From Streptococcus cristatus (GTDB lineage: Bacteria; Bacillota; Bacilli; Lactobacillales; Streptococcaceae), in contig NZ_VSJJ01000007.1 in the NCBI RefSeq assembly GCF_008369405.1, forward strand, positions 1 to 64,000: 64,000 nucleotides of DNA. The letters are read 5' to 3'. Positions within the stretch are counted from its first letter, which is position 1. Every line of letters starts with the position of its first letter. Position numbers and translations under genes: made by a program. The notes beneath the pieces are model-generated. The model made no database searches and had not been told where the DNA came from. It was given only the letters and a program-made list of their open reading frames with translations. This document shows positions 1-9,341 of this stretch, piece by piece.

Positions 1-93
1 AATAGCTACTGTCTTATCTCTTTTTTTACTTAAAGCCTTGATAGACTTGACAAATGGTAGAAAAGAGCCAATTAAAAATTCTAGTTATCTTTC

Positions 94-129
94 AGAGGTT
101 GGGACCGCGGATTCCTAGCCTCTTTTTTT
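94..129 (+). promoter_or_regulatory. T-box-like terminator/antiterminator, apparently orphan
   Basis: The plus strand carries GGTTGGGACCGCGG, close to the T-box core AGGGTGGNACCGCG. It folds as an 11-bp stem (94-104 with 113-123, two G-U pairs) followed by a run of seven T. This is the 3' expression platform of a tRNA-sensing leader. The UGGNA bulge reads TGGGA, so N is G, which would pair with a C discriminator base as found in bacterial tRNA-His. The next gene is on the opposite strand, so no regulated gene follows. Stem I would lie left of the window. Bases 1-93 hold no gene I can support. Confidence 0.55.
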
Positions 130-160
130 ATCAGAAGTAGACAATTGTCACAGTAATTGA

Positions 161-880
161 CTACTCAACCTTGTCCATATCTGATCTTACTTCATCGACA
201 TTGAATTTTGCAAAGAGGAACTTACGGTCTTGAACTGGGAAACGTTGATCCAACTGATCGACAGCACCTAGCTCCACAATCCCTTCCTTGATAACAAAGT
301 CCATAACGTGACCACCAAAGGTATGGTCGTCCGAAATAAAGTGAAGATGATAGCCGGCTACACTGACACCGTGGAAAATTTCGGGTGTCCAAAAACCAAC
401 AATGGTGCCGGAGACATTATCAGCATGGTACTCAGGCTGACTTACGGCTACTTCAGCAAACTTTTTCTCTGAGGTTGATTTTGGAATCATTCGCACATGC
501 ATGTGGGAAAATTCTCCATGAATCTTGATGGAGCGAAATAGATTTTCCCCATCGTAATAGGATTCAATTCGCTGTTCCAGCTCCTCATCTGTCATTTCGA
601 AGCGTTGGCGGAAAATGACCTCCGCTTGATGTGGGACAACCGCAGCGTAGGGCACTGTCACATCATCTGAAACTTCAACAACTTCAGGCACATTGCCAGA
701 TCCCTTAGCCTGATAGGCCTTACCATCAAGAACTATCAATTCCCCATCAATGGAATCCAGTGTACCAATCCCTAAATCGCCGTATTTCAGGAGCTCCCCA
801 ATCGTCATGCTCCCACCATAAAGTCCAGCCATCAAAGCTCCTAGGGTATTATACTGAAATAATTTCACTGGCTCTGCCAT
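161..880 (-). CDS. budA: alpha-acetolactate decarboxylase
   Basis: The 239-residue product matches the AldB/BudA family in full length. The enzyme decarboxylates (S)-alpha-acetolactate to acetoin in the cytosol, diverting pyruvate overflow to a neutral product and lowering the acetolactate available for valine and leucine synthesis. The C-terminal half has the metal-binding histidines (GYHLHFISDDHTFGGH, about residues 177-192) and the conserved GTIVGFWTPE segment. A good GGAG ribosome site precedes the ATG at 880. No acetolactate synthase gene is adjacent in this window, so the partner enzyme must lie elsewhere. The symbol aldB is used for the same family in lactic acid bacteria. Confidence 0.93.
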   Translation of the reverse strand: MAEPVKLFQYNTLGALMAGLYGGSMTIGELLKYGDLGIGTLDSIDGELIVLDGKAYQAKGSGNVPEVVEVSDDVTVPYAAVVPHQAEVIFRQRFEMTDEELEQRIESYYDGENLFRSIKIHGEFSHMHVRMIPKSTSEKKFAEVAVSQPEYHADNVSGTIVGFWTPEIFHGVSVAGYHLHFISDDHTFGGHVMDFVIKEGIVELGAVDQLDQRFPVQDRKFLFAKFNVDEVRSDMDKVE

Positions 881-995
881 TTTTTCTCCTATATCAACAA
901 ATTTCTGTATTTTCTAAGATAATTAAGTATATCATATTCTGGTCAAAATTCAAAAAATGCGTTTAATGGAGGTTTGAAAAACCGCACGGGATGCC

Positions 996-1745
996 TTAAA
1001 TCAGCTGGCTTTCCTCAATACCAGCATCAGCGAGGATTTGAGCCACACGGTCAAACTTCAAGCGGAAATGTTCTAGTTTATGGCCATCGGAGCCAACTGA
1101 AAAGCGCTGACCACCCAGCTCCTTGACCAGACCAAGAGCATAGATATAGAGTTCCTCGTGACCGTAAAGATACATGGACTTACAGTTGAGCTCAAAGGCC
1201 AGTCCATGATTAATCATCTTTTGAAAAAGCTGTCGCAGCTCTGGTTCAAAAGTTTTTAACTCCTCTACGGTAAGCGCAAATTTTCGGAAACCATAATCAA
1301 AGTGAGCTAGTACATCTGCTGGCACAGCCTCGATAGCCTCTTCTAACTCTCTCAGGTAGCGGGGAATTAACTCCATCTTATCCAGCTGCAAGACTGGCTC
1401 TTCCAGATAGTCAAAACTGCCATTGTGGTGAACAGATAGGAGCTTGAGATCATAGTCCTTGTCCGCTAGGAAAGCCAGAATATCCTCCTTACGCGGGGCG
1501 TAATAGCCAATTTCAATGCCCTTTTTGATGCGGTTGCCATATTGCTGTTTCAGCTCTGCTATTTTTGCTGAATAGGCCTCATAGTCAGGCACATCATCGT
1601 GGGGCGAGTCAGCTTCGTAAGGGTAGGGATTGGACAAATCATAGTGCTCTGTGGTGACAATCTCGCCCTCGTAATGGTCCAGATAGTCACAGAAATCTGC
1701 CTCAGAATCATAGGAAAAATAGGTATGAAGATGGTTGTCGCGCAT
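996..1745 (-). CDS. hisK: PHP-domain hydrolase, histidinol-phosphatase type
   Basis: A 249-residue PHP-fold metallohydrolase. The N-terminal HLHTYFSYDSEADF motif supplies the first two metal-binding histidines; further ligands are visible at LLSVHHNG, AHFDYG and VGSDGHK. The family hydrolyses L-histidinol phosphate to histidinol, the penultimate step of histidine synthesis, but single members in organisms lacking the full pathway may act on other phosphate esters. No other his gene is in the window, so the substrate is uncertain and the symbol is by family only. An AAAGG ribosome site lies upstream of the ATG at 1745. Confidence 0.75.
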   Translation of the reverse strand: MRDNHLHTYFSYDSEADFCDYLDHYEGEIVTTEHYDLSNPYPYEADSPHDDVPDYEAYSAKIAELKQQYGNRIKKGIEIGYYAPRKEDILAFLADKDYDLKLLSVHHNGSFDYLEEPVLQLDKMELIPRYLRELEEAIEAVPADVLAHFDYGFRKFALTVEELKTFEPELRQLFQKMINHGLAFELNCKSMYLYGHEELYIYALGLVKELGGQRFSVGSDGHKLEHFRLKFDRVAQILADAGIEESQLI

Positions 1746-1904
1746 GCTTGTCGCCTTTCTGCAAATCTTGTGTCCTTTAATAATGTCAATAGTTGGTCGG
1801 ATTTTGTTTAGGATTTTCTACATTTCCGACTTTTTAAGTTACCCTTATTCCATGCTCTAGCTTTTCAACAGAAGTCATTTTATTTCACGAATCTTCCTAG
1901 GATT

Positions 1905-2210
1905 CTACCTTTCTTTCAGCATGGCACTGGATAGATCTAGTAGCTGCAACGCCATCTCAAAGTGCTCTCCCATCAGGTCATAGACAGCATCTTCGCTAAG
2001 AACGCCACAGTCCACATCCTCAGGAAAGTCAGGTCGATTGGAAAATTCCAAATCGTCAAAGAAAGCTTGGCTGGTGTAATAATCTCGGAGCTGGATATAA
2101 TGCTTCTGGCTGCCCTCTAGCTCAGCCAAAGCTGATTGAGCTGCAGCCAGCGTCTGAGCGTATTGATTCAAATGTTCTTCCATTTCTTGGATTCGTTTCA
2201 ATTGGGACAT
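1905..2210 (-). CDS. DUF4298-type small protein
   Basis: A 101-residue acidic, helical protein beginning MSQLKRIQEMEEHLNQ, with a coiled-coil-like N-terminal half. It resembles the DUF4298 family of Firmicute small proteins, whose function is unknown. I place the start at 2210. The reading frame is open to an upstream ATG at 2234, but the bases between the two encode AAGGAG at ideal distance from the 2210 ATG, so they are the ribosome binding site. No signal peptide or membrane segment. The gene stands alone between the PHP hydrolase and the TPR gene. Confidence 0.72.
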   Translation of the reverse strand: MSQLKRIQEMEEHLNQYAQTLAAAQSALAELEGSQKHYIQLRDYYTSQAFFDDLEFSNRPDFPEDVDCGVLSEDAVYDLMGEHFEMALQLLDLSSAMLKER

Positions 2211-2310
2211 TATATCCACTCCTTCTTTAATCAAACTATCGTGTCCGTAAGAAAATATTCTTGCTAATATGCCCCAAAGCTAGCAAGGCAAGAGATTTTC
2301 CAAAAAAACT

Positions 2311-3540
2311 TTACAAACTTTCGTACAAATCTGCCATAGTAGTATCATCTGGAACCAAACGCAGGTACTTGCCAGCCTGTATTTTCGCTTCTTCCACACG
2401 CCCTAATTCACGTAAGAGATAAACATATTCTTCCAGAAATTCAGGATTTTCCTGCAAGTCTACTGCCAGTTCCTGATAAAGCTCCCCAGCTTTCTCCAGA
2501 TTTTCCAATGCCTGATAAGCACGTGCCAGATTCCAACGGGTCAAGACATTGTCTAGCTCTTGTTCCTCAAAAGCTAAGACCTCATCGTAGCGTTCCTGCT
2601 CCAGATAGAGATTGGTCAGGCGCAGAGCAATTTCCTCCAAATCATCTGCGTTTTCCTGAGCTGACAGCAAGTAGTTTTCAGATTTTTCCACATCATGCAG
2701 TTCATAAGATAGTTGGGAAGCAAAGAGAAGAAGGCGAGTCTCGAAAGGATTTTTGGTCAAGCCTTGCTCAGTCATTGCCAAAGCTTCCTCGATCTTATGC
2801 TCCGCATGGAGAGACTGCGCGTAGGCATACTCATAGCCTTCAAAATCTGGCGAAATCGTATCCAGCTGCTTGAAGTACAAATTAGCTTTTTGGTATTCCT
2901 CTTGCTCATACAAGATAGCTGCTAATTCATAGACCGTCTCTTCGTCATACTCTAGCTCCACAGCCTTTTCCAAAAATTCTATGGCAGCTTCAATTTTCCC
3001 CAGACTGGCATAGCAAAGACCGATGCGCTGATAGGTAGATACGCCTGTCTGCTCGTAGATAGAGCGATTATCTAGCTGGGCATATTCCTTGATAGCCTGG
3101 GCAAAATTTTCCAATTCAAACTCAATTTCTGCTAAACCAAAAGTCACCAAAGGTTCGTCCGACAGTTTGGTAGCTTCCAGCAATTTCTCGCGAGCCACAT
3201 CTGGCAATCCTTCTAGCTGATAGAGGTCAGCCTTGGCCAAGAGAGCAGTCACATACCATTCACTAGCCGGGTCAATTTCCTCTAAATAAGCAAAAGCTTC
3301 TTCCAAGTCACCATCGTCAGTAGCGATCGTTGCCAGACTGATATAGGACTCGGGGAAAATCGGAGCCAATTTTTCATAAATTCGCTTGGCTTGAGGGAAA
3401 AAGCCGATACTTTCCAAGTAATCGGCTAATTCTAATAACTCTTGATCGGTATCTTGGCTCAAAGCCTCTTCAAAATACTTCTCAGCCTGCGCTAAATCCT
3501 GATTTTGCAGGGCTGTTAACATTTGTTCACTCTTACTCAC
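2311..3540 (-). CDS. tetratricopeptide repeat protein
   Basis: A 409-residue, very acidic soluble protein made almost wholly of TPR helices. Repeats with the A/G-L-Y-E-x-A spacing are visible throughout, for example GLCYASLGKIEAAIEFLEKA and AAILYEQEEYQKANLYF. TPR arrays are scaffolds for protein-protein contacts; no catalytic domain is visible. The start is a GTG at 3540 overlapping the last codons of the AI-2E-family gene, with AGGAGAAGGC just upstream inside that gene, so the two are translationally coupled and probably act together. Conserved in streptococci; exact role unknown. Confidence 0.85.
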   Translation of the reverse strand: MSKSEQMLTALQNQDLAQAEKYFEEALSQDTDQELLELADYLESIGFFPQAKRIYEKLAPIFPESYISLATIATDDGDLEEAFAYLEEIDPASEWYVTALLAKADLYQLEGLPDVAREKLLEATKLSDEPLVTFGLAEIEFELENFAQAIKEYAQLDNRSIYEQTGVSTYQRIGLCYASLGKIEAAIEFLEKAVELEYDEETVYELAAILYEQEEYQKANLYFKQLDTISPDFEGYEYAYAQSLHAEHKIEEALAMTEQGLTKNPFETRLLLFASQLSYELHDVEKSENYLLSAQENADDLEEIALRLTNLYLEQERYDEVLAFEEQELDNVLTRWNLARAYQALENLEKAGELYQELAVDLQENPEFLEEYVYLLRELGRVEEAKIQAGKYLRLVPDDTTMADLYESL

Positions 3541-4702
3541 TGCCTTCTCCTAATTCTTGAACACTTTCTTCATACAAACCGCTGACCTTCTTGTACCACT
3601 TAAAGAGCGCTGTGATGGCAACCTTGGCTGACGCATAAGCTGGAATCCCCAGCAAGACGCCCCAGATACCAAACATGGTTCCTGAAGTCAGCAAAACAAA
3701 TAAAATCGTAATCGGATGGATGCTTAATTGGCTTCCCAAGATCAATGGAGACACGAAGCGCCCCTCAATAGTCTGCTCCACGATAAAGACAATAATGACT
3801 TTCAACAGCATGATCGGACCAGCAATCAAGCCAAGAACCAAGGCTGGTAACATGGCAAGGAAGCTTCCCAGATAAGGAACTAAGTTCAAAACTCCTGCCA
3901 CAACGGCTAGAGTCACACCGTAACGTAAGCCGATGATCTTGAAAAGAATCATAAACATAAAGGCCACAATAATCGCTACGGTCACCTGACCACGAACATA
4001 ATTGGCCAGCTGGGTGTTAACATCCGTCATAACCTGACCAAATGACTCGCGGAATTTCGTTGGCAAGAACTGAACTACATAGCCTTTGAGATTTTTCCCA
4101 TCGCGCAGCAAATAGAAAAGAATAAAAGGCATGATGATAATAGCCACAATGATTTGTGAAGCCGTACTAATCAAATTGCTGGCCCAATTGACTGCCTTAG
4201 ATGAAAAATTGCTAGCCCATGAAGTAATCTGGGTCGAAAGCTTATTCGTAACTTGCTCGATTTGTGGCTTCAAATCATCTGAAATATGATTGGCCAAAAC
4301 ATCTTCAATCATTTTATTGGCTTGCTTGAGATAGGCGGGAACATTCTTTGAAAAACTCACTATCTGATGCTGCAAGCTAGGAATAGCAACTGCCAAGCCC
4401 CACACAATCAAGATACCAATCAAGACAAAGACAATCGTAATTCCAGCCACACGGCTAATCTTGCGCTTTTCCATCCAGTCGACAATGGGATTGAGCAGAT
4501 AGTAAAGCAGCCCAGCCAAAATCACTGGCAACATAATGACACCAATAAACTCAATCACTGGTGTAAAAATAAAGCTAATTTTGCTAAGAATAAAAATGTT
4601 CAAACCGATGAGCAAGGTCACCAAAAATACGGTAATGGCCTTATTATCCAAGAACCATCTAAAAAACCAGGATAAACTAAAATCTTTTTCTTTGTGTTCC
4701 AT
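3533..4702 (-). CDS. AI-2E family transporter (polytopic membrane protein)
   Basis: A 389-residue protein of the AI-2E_transport/PerM family (PF01594). About seven or eight membrane helices are visible, with a long amphipathic region (about residues 85-165) between the third and fourth. The family includes autoinducer-2 exporters and Na+/H+-linked permeases; the substrate here cannot be read from sequence. The frame is open to 4765, but AAGGAG lies six bases before the ATG at 4702, which gives the usual MEHKEKDFSLSW start. It is the first gene of a two-gene unit with the TPR protein. Confidence 0.85.
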   Translation of the reverse strand: MEHKEKDFSLSWFFRWFLDNKAITVFLVTLLIGLNIFILSKISFIFTPVIEFIGVIMLPVILAGLLYYLLNPIVDWMEKRKISRVAGITIVFVLIGILIVWGLAVAIPSLQHQIVSFSKNVPAYLKQANKMIEDVLANHISDDLKPQIEQVTNKLSTQITSWASNFSSKAVNWASNLISTASQIIVAIIIMPFILFYLLRDGKNLKGYVVQFLPTKFRESFGQVMTDVNTQLANYVRGQVTVAIIVAFMFMILFKIIGLRYGVTLAVVAGVLNLVPYLGSFLAMLPALVLGLIAGPIMLLKVIIVFIVEQTIEGRFVSPLILGSQLSIHPITILFVLLTSGTMFGIWGVLLGIPAYASAKVAITALFKWYKKVSGLYEESVQELGEGSE

Positions 4703-4837
4703 ATTCGACTCCTTTGGATATTCCTCTTCATTGTAACATTTTTCAGAAAAAATATCTTCAAGCAACCATGATGAAATGCCTTATTTATTAGACTTTTTCA
4801 CTGATTGTAACTAAAGGCCTATTTTTCTGCGAAAATA

Positions 4838-4872
4838 AAGAAAAATAGACCGAGATGAGCACTCGGTCTATG
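4838..4872 (-). terminator. rho-independent terminator of manA
   Basis: A perfect 10-bp stem (ATAGACCGAG, 4845-4854, with 4862-4871) and seven-base loop just beyond the manA stop. On the minus strand it is followed by TTTTTCTTTATTTTC. A weaker T-rich tract also follows on the plus strand, but no plus-strand gene reads into it. Confidence 0.85.
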
Positions 4873-4882
4873 TATTTTTTCA

Positions 4883-5824
4883 CTATGGATGGCTGACAAT
4901 TAGTTGCAAGTCGCCAGACAAGGTCCATTCTGTGACATCGCTCGGCAGGATGAAATGAGAGGCTTTTTCGATTGGATACACTAGTCCATCCACTGTCAAC
5001 TCGCCAGTACCTTCCAAAACGCTGAACAGACTGTAATCTGCTGTCTTTTTAAATTCAACAGAACCGGCAATATCCCACTTGTAAACAGCAAAGAAGTTAT
5101 TGGCCACCAAAAGAGCAGAAGTCAAATCATCTGCCTGAATGGTAACGGGACGGCTATTAGCAGGCTCGCCGATAGTCAAAACATCAATAGATTGCTCCAA
5201 ATGCAACTCACGAAGATTGCCAGCATCGTCCTTGCGATCAAAGTCATAGACCCGATAAGTGGTATCACTAGACTGCTGAGTTTCTAAAATCAGAATGCCT
5301 GAGCCGATGGCATGCATGGTGCCACTTGGCACATAAAAGAAATCACCAGCCTTGACCGGAATTTTGGTCAAAAGATGATCCCAGTCCTTGCTCTCGATTT
5401 GCTGGCGTAGCTCTTCTTTGCTCTGGGCATTGTGACCATAGATAATCTCTGCTCCTTCGTCTGCAGCGATAACATACCAACACTCAGTCTTGCCAAGTTC
5501 TCCTTCGTGCTCCAGTCCATAAGCATCATCTGGATGGACCTGAACACTGAGCCAGTCATTGGCATCTAAAATCTTGGTCAAAAGCGGAAAGACAGGCTCT
5601 GGACGATTACCAAAGAGCTCACGGTGCTCGGCATAGAGCGCATCTAGCTTCTGACCTGCAAAACGGCCATTCTTGACGGTTGAGACACCGTTGGGATGAG
5701 CCGAAATCGCCCAATACTCGCCCACATGGTCGCTGGGAATTTCATAGCCAAAGACATCGCGCAGCTTAGTGCCACCCCAAATCTTCTCCTGCATCACAGA
5801 CTGTAGAAATAACGGTTCTGACAT
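4883..5824 (-). CDS. manA: mannose-6-phosphate isomerase, class I
   Basis: The 313-residue enzyme interconverts mannose 6-phosphate and fructose 6-phosphate, feeding PTS-imported mannose into glycolysis. It is the short Firmicute type. Zinc-binding features of the cupin fold are seen at VQVHPDD (about residues 97-103) and in the segment FFYVPSGTMHAIG, with GKTECWYVI between. The start ATG at 5824 has AAGGAG in position. It is monocistronic, with its own promoter (5898-5927) and terminator (4838-4872). Confidence 0.94.
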   Translation of the reverse strand: MSEPLFLQSVMQEKIWGGTKLRDVFGYEIPSDHVGEYWAISAHPNGVSTVKNGRFAGQKLDALYAEHRELFGNRPEPVFPLLTKILDANDWLSVQVHPDDAYGLEHEGELGKTECWYVIAADEGAEIIYGHNAQSKEELRQQIESKDWDHLLTKIPVKAGDFFYVPSGTMHAIGSGILILETQQSSDTTYRVYDFDRKDDAGNLRELHLEQSIDVLTIGEPANSRPVTIQADDLTSALLVANNFFAVYKWDIAGSVEFKKTADYSLFSVLEGTGELTVDGLVYPIEKASHFILPSDVTEWTLSGDLQLIVSHP

Positions 5825-5897
5825 AATAGTCTCCTTACATATTTTTCATCTTCCAAAATCCCATATTCCTTGGAGATGAAAGTTTGGTACTGCTTAC

Positions 5898-5927
5898 ATT
5901 ATAATATAGACTCGGGTCCTTTGTCTA
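5898..5927 (-). promoter_or_regulatory. manA promoter
   Basis: TAGACA (5922-5927), an 18-base spacer, then TATAAT (5898-5903) on the minus strand, giving a leader of about 70 bases before manA. Spacing and -10 are consensus-like; the -35 has one mismatch. Confidence 0.6.
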
Positions 5928-5946
5928 CTCCTACCTTACTTTACAT

Positions 5947-5970
5947 AAAAAAATCTGGCTCTGGCCAGAC
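5947..5970 (-). terminator. terminator of the PAP2 gene
   Basis: TCTGGC (5954-5959) pairs with GCCAGA (5964-5969) around a four-base loop. On the minus strand it is followed by seven T directly after the PAP2 stop codon. Confidence 0.8.
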
Positions 5971-5972
5971 CT

Positions 5973-6473
5973 TTATAATAAAAAGAGTAAAGCTCCCCAG
6001 CAAATGCCACAAAGATATCCGACCAGCACATCCTTTGGATAGTGCACCCCGCCAATCACGCGCACCGCAGCCAGCCCTGCTGAAAGCAAGAGGCAGATAA
6101 GCCCCGGCAGCCAGAAAAAGTAGAGTAGGCACATGGAAATCACTGTCGCCGAAAAGACATGGCGGCTGGGCATGGACTTTCCTGATGTATCCTTGGCCAG
6201 CAAGGGTTGAATAGCCCATTTTTCGTAAGGGCGCGCTTGATTCAGCCGTTTACGAATCGCTGTCAACAGGCCAAATCCGATAGCTGGCAGGAAGAATAAA
6301 GCAAGCAGCCCTTTCCAACCTTCTATCAGAAAGGCATCAATCAAGACCAATCCATACACTAGAGGCATAAAAACAGTCATCCCCCTATTAAAATAGGCCA
6401 TCCCTTTCACTATCCTAGGGCAACTGCGAAAGGGAGCCGTTAATTGTTGATAAAAAATCGTGTAGTCTTTCAT
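5973..6473 (-). CDS. PAP2-family membrane phosphatase
   Basis: A 166-residue membrane protein with about four or five helices and the three-part PAP2 signature: KRLNQARPYE (K-x6-RP), SMPSRHVFSA (a PSRH form of the PSGH motif) and RVIGGVHYPKDVLVGY (R-x6-H-x3-D). Family members dephosphorylate lipid phosphates such as phosphatidate, phosphatidylglycerol phosphate or undecaprenyl diphosphate at the membrane surface; the substrate is not determinable here. The ribosome site (CAGGG) is weak. It stands alone, closed by a terminator at 5947-5970. Confidence 0.85.
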   Translation of the reverse strand: MKDYTIFYQQLTAPFRSCPRIVKGMAYFNRGMTVFMPLVYGLVLIDAFLIEGWKGLLALFFLPAIGFGLLTAIRKRLNQARPYEKWAIQPLLAKDTSGKSMPSRHVFSATVISMCLLYFFWLPGLICLLLSAGLAAVRVIGGVHYPKDVLVGYLCGICWGALLFLL

Positions 6474-6559
6474 GCTTGCTTACCCTGCTTTTCTAAAAGT
6501 TGGACTCTCATACTTTCTTTACTATAGCATATTTTTAGACAAGATGGTAGATGGATAGC

Positions 6560-6590
6560 AAAAGAGACTGAGACCCAAGCCCCAATCTCT
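6560..6590 (-). terminator. probable terminator after the glg operon
   Basis: Within the 301-base gap 6474-6774, AGAGATTG (6583-6590, minus) pairs with CAGTCTCT (6563-6570) with one G-U pair, followed by TTTT. It lies about 190 bases beyond the glgA stop. The rest of the gap has no supported gene. Confidence 0.5.
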
Positions 6591-6725
6591 TATTGTTCAT
6601 GTTTTTTGAAGAGGTTTATTTCTCCAAGTTCCAGATTTCCTTTTTTACGAATCAACTTCCTTTCTTTTAGGAAAAGGCATCAGTCTGGATAAGATGTCAA
6701 CATAAGAAAGACCACTTACCCGACA

Positions 6726-6755
6726 AATCCTCTCTTGTCAAAACAAGAGAGGATT
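6726..6755. repeat. 12-bp inverted repeat just 3' of glgA
   Basis: AATCCTCTCTTG (6726-6737) and its perfect complement (6744-6755) flank a six-base loop, about 20 bases beyond glgA. Neither strand has a proper U-tract after the stem, so it looks more like an mRNA 3'-end stabiliser or processing structure than an intrinsic terminator. Confidence 0.7.
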
Positions 6756-6774
6756 GCTGTTCTAATGCAACATA

Positions 6775-8205
6775 CTAGAGTAGTGACTCATATAAATCAC
6801 TATATGCTCGACTGGCTGTATCCCAAGAGAAATCTCTTTCCATAGCCTGAGTTTGCAGACTGCGCCAAGCTTCTCGGTCATGCCAGTAAAGATTGAGGGC
6901 TTCTTTGAAAGTCCAGGTTAGCCAATAACCAGAGAAGTTATTGAAGCTAAAACCTGTTCCCTGTCCACTATAAACATTGTAAGGTTCAACCGTATCCCGA
7001 AGACCACCAACCTCGTGAACCAGTGGCAGTGTCCCGTAACGCATGGACATCATCTGAGACAGACCACAAGGTTCAAAGCGGCTCGGCATGAGGAAAATAT
7101 CACTCGCTGCATAGATTTCCTGAGCCAAAGTAACATCAAAAAGGATATTAGCGGATAGTTTTTCAGGATAAGCCTGGCCAAACCAAGCGAAGGCACGTTC
7201 AAATGCAGGGTCACCTGTTCCAAGTAGCACAATTTGTACATCTTCCTGAAGTAGATTATGCAGCTCTTCCACCACCAAATCAAAGCCTTTTTGACGTGTC
7301 AAACGAGAGACGATACCAACGACAGGAACATCATCCCGAACTGGCAAGCCTACTTTTGCTTGAAGAGCCCGTTTGTTTTCCAATTTCCCAGTCAAATCAT
7401 CTTTATTAAAGTGGTAAGCCAGCAATTTATCGGTTTCTGGATTGTAGATATCTGTGTCAATACCATTGACAATACCGATCAACTTGCCTGACTCCATCCG
7501 AAGAATCTGATCCAGACCGCAACCAAACTCAGCCGTCCGAATTTCGTTGGCATAGCTTGGTGAAACAGTTGTCACACGATCTGCATAGAGAATGCCCGCC
7601 TTCATCCAGTTGAGGCAGTCGTTCCATCGGAGAGTTCCGTCCGCATAACGTTCATAGCCGACACCAAAGAGTTCCCAGAGCATGCTGTCCGAAAACTGTC
7701 CCTGAAACTCTAAGTTGTGAATCGTCAGCACTGTCTTGATGTTATTATAGGCCTGAATCCAGCGATATTTTTCCTTGACCAAGAAAGGAATCATAGCCGT
7801 ATGGTAGTCGTGCGCATGGAGAACATCTGGAATAAAATCAATGCGCTCCATCAGTTCGATTGCTGCTAATTGGAAGTAGGCAAAGCGTTCGCCGTCATCA
7901 AAATCACCATAGACATGCCCACGGAAGAAATAATGCTGATTGTCGATAAAGTAGAAGTTCACACCTTCCAACTCAATCTTTTTGACACCGACATACTCCC
8001 GACGCCAGCCGACACTGACTTCAAAGGAGAAGAGGTCTTCAACTTGATCACCAAATTTAGCATCCGTCATGTCATAGTATGGCAGAATAACCCCAACTTC
8101 ATGGCCAGCTTTGACCAAGGATTTGGGAAGGGCGCCGATAACGTCTCCCAAACCACCCGTCTTGGAAAAAGGTGCTCCTTCTGCTGCTACAAATAAAATT
8201 TTCAT
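6775..8205 (-). CDS. glgA: glycogen synthase (ADP-glucose type)
   Basis: The 476-residue GT5 enzyme transfers glucose from ADP-glucose to growing alpha-1,4-glucan. The N-terminal [16 protein letters not shown] motif (about residues 15-30) is the ADP-glucose binding lysine-glycine loop, and the C-terminal [20 protein letters not shown] region carries the catalytic glutamate motif. Full family length. The start at 8205 overlaps the glgD stop (ATGA-type overlap), showing translational coupling. It is the last gene of glgBCDA; no glycogen phosphorylase follows. Confidence 0.97.
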   Translation of the reverse strand: MKILFVAAEGAPFSKTGGLGDVIGALPKSLVKAGHEVGVILPYYDMTDAKFGDQVEDLFSFEVSVGWRREYVGVKKIELEGVNFYFIDNQHYFFRGHVYGDFDDGERFAYFQLAAIELMERIDFIPDVLHAHDYHTAMIPFLVKEKYRWIQAYNNIKTVLTIHNLEFQGQFSDSMLWELFGVGYERYADGTLRWNDCLNWMKAGILYADRVTTVSPSYANEIRTAEFGCGLDQILRMESGKLIGIVNGIDTDIYNPETDKLLAYHFNKDDLTGKLENKRALQAKVGLPVRDDVPVVGIVSRLTRQKGFDLVVEELHNLLQEDVQIVLLGTGDPAFERAFAWFGQAYPEKLSANILFDVTLAQEIYAASDIFLMPSRFEPCGLSQMMSMRYGTLPLVHEVGGLRDTVEPYNVYSGQGTGFSFNNFSGYWLTWTFKEALNLYWHDREAWRSLQTQAMERDFSWDTASRAYSDLYESLL

Positions 8206-9341
8206 GAAACGATGTCCTCTGTAACTTTTTGACCTTTCTTCAGCACAACTGGATGTTCCGCTGTACCTCGAACGACTACTCCTTCAGCAATCTCAACGCC
8301 CTTGTCCACAATTGCATATTCTACCACTGTATTTTTTCCAACGACAACACGTGGGAAGAGAAGACTGTCTTTGACACTGCTACCCGCTAAAATTCTTGTA
8401 TTCCGCGAGATAACAGAGTTTACAACTTCACCTTCTACAATACTACCTGACGCAAACTGAGAGCGATTTACTTTTGATGTAGTTGCATAGTAAGTCGGCT
8501 CTTCATTTTTCACCTTTGTATAAATCTTGTGATTTGGTGAGAAGAGAGAATAGAATTTCTGCTGTTCAAGCATGTCAATGTTAGCTTTATAGTAAGAACC
8601 AACAGAGTGGATATTTGCTAGATAGCCTGTGTATTCGTAAGCAAAAGCTCCAACTTCAGCTGCCAAGTCCCGAAGAACATAGCGCAGTTTTTGCGGGAAT
8701 TCTTTTTGGGCTTCTTCTTCCAATTTTTCAATCAACCACGGCGTATCTACTACAAAAATATCTGTAGACATATTGAAAAGCTCGCCCTCGTCTCTATCAC
8801 TATGCAGCTTATGTCCTAGGACATGGTCTGTTTCACTGACTTGCAGAACTGCATTGACATCTGAAATATCTTTAGATGGCAATTTCTTGTAAACCACTGT
8901 CATCGGTTGTTTGGTTGTATTATGCAAGTGGAAGACTTGATTAAGGTCAATGTTGATCAACACATCACAGTTGAGGGCTACAGTTTGGTTAGAGCCTGAA
9001 CGCTTCAAGTAAGTCAATAACTGTTCATAATATTCCTTACCAACTGTGCTGCTTTCTACACGAGTATTGTAAATGCCTAGATAGTAGTGGCTCAAAAGTG
9101 TGGACAAGCCCCACTCACGACCTGAACGAATATGGTCAAATACAGAGCTGATATTGTCTTGCTGAAAGATACCAAAGACGCTACGAACACCAGCATTAGC
9201 AAGGCTAGAAAGTGGGAAATCAATCAAACGGTATTTCCCACCAAATGGCAAACTGGCAACTGGACGATGCTCTGTTAAGGTTGACATGTCGTGGAAACCG
9301 ACCGTATTTCCTAAAATCGCTGAATATTTATCAATCTTCAT
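8202..9341 (-). CDS. glgD: GlgD, regulatory ADP-glucose pyrophosphorylase subunit
   Basis: A 379-residue paralogue of GlgC that forms the second subunit of ADP-glucose pyrophosphorylase in Firmicutes. It keeps the nucleotidyltransferase fold ([20 protein letters not shown]) and the C-terminal left-handed beta helix, but its N-terminus has lost the GGxGTRL triphosphate loop present in GlgC, consistent with a modulatory rather than catalytic role. I place the start at the ATG at 9341 ([12 protein letters not shown]), the family's usual start. The frame is open to 9365, but that start has no good ribosome site. It overlaps the end of glgC. Confidence 0.94.
   Translation of the reverse strand: MKIDKYSAILGNTVGFHDMSTLTEHRPVASLPFGGKYRLIDFPLSSLANAGVRSVFGIFQQDNISSVFDHIRSGREWGLSTLLSHYYLGIYNTRVESSTVGKEYYEQLLTYLKRSGSNQTVALNCDVLINIDLNQVFHLHNTTKQPMTVVYKKLPSKDISDVNAVLQVSETDHVLGHKLHSDRDEGELFNMSTDIFVVDTPWLIEKLEEEAQKEFPQKLRYVLRDLAAEVGAFAYEYTGYLANIHSVGSYYKANIDMLEQQKFYSLFSPNHKIYTKVKNEEPTYYATTSKVNRSQFASGSIVEGEVVNSVISRNTRILAGSSVKDSLLFPRVVVGKNTVVEYAIVDKGVEIAEGVVVRGTAEHPVVLKKGQKVTEDIVS

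Noticed and set aside
2211..2234. Longer start for the DUF4298-like gene
   Set aside because: These bases contain the AAGGAG ribosome site for the internal ATG.
2508..2873. Plus-strand frame of about 120 codons inside the TPR gene
   Set aside because: Opposite-strand shadow of a well-supported gene, with unlikely composition and no ribosome site.
6726..6755. glgA terminator
   Set aside because: The stem is strong but neither strand has a U-tract after it; kept as an inverted repeat only.
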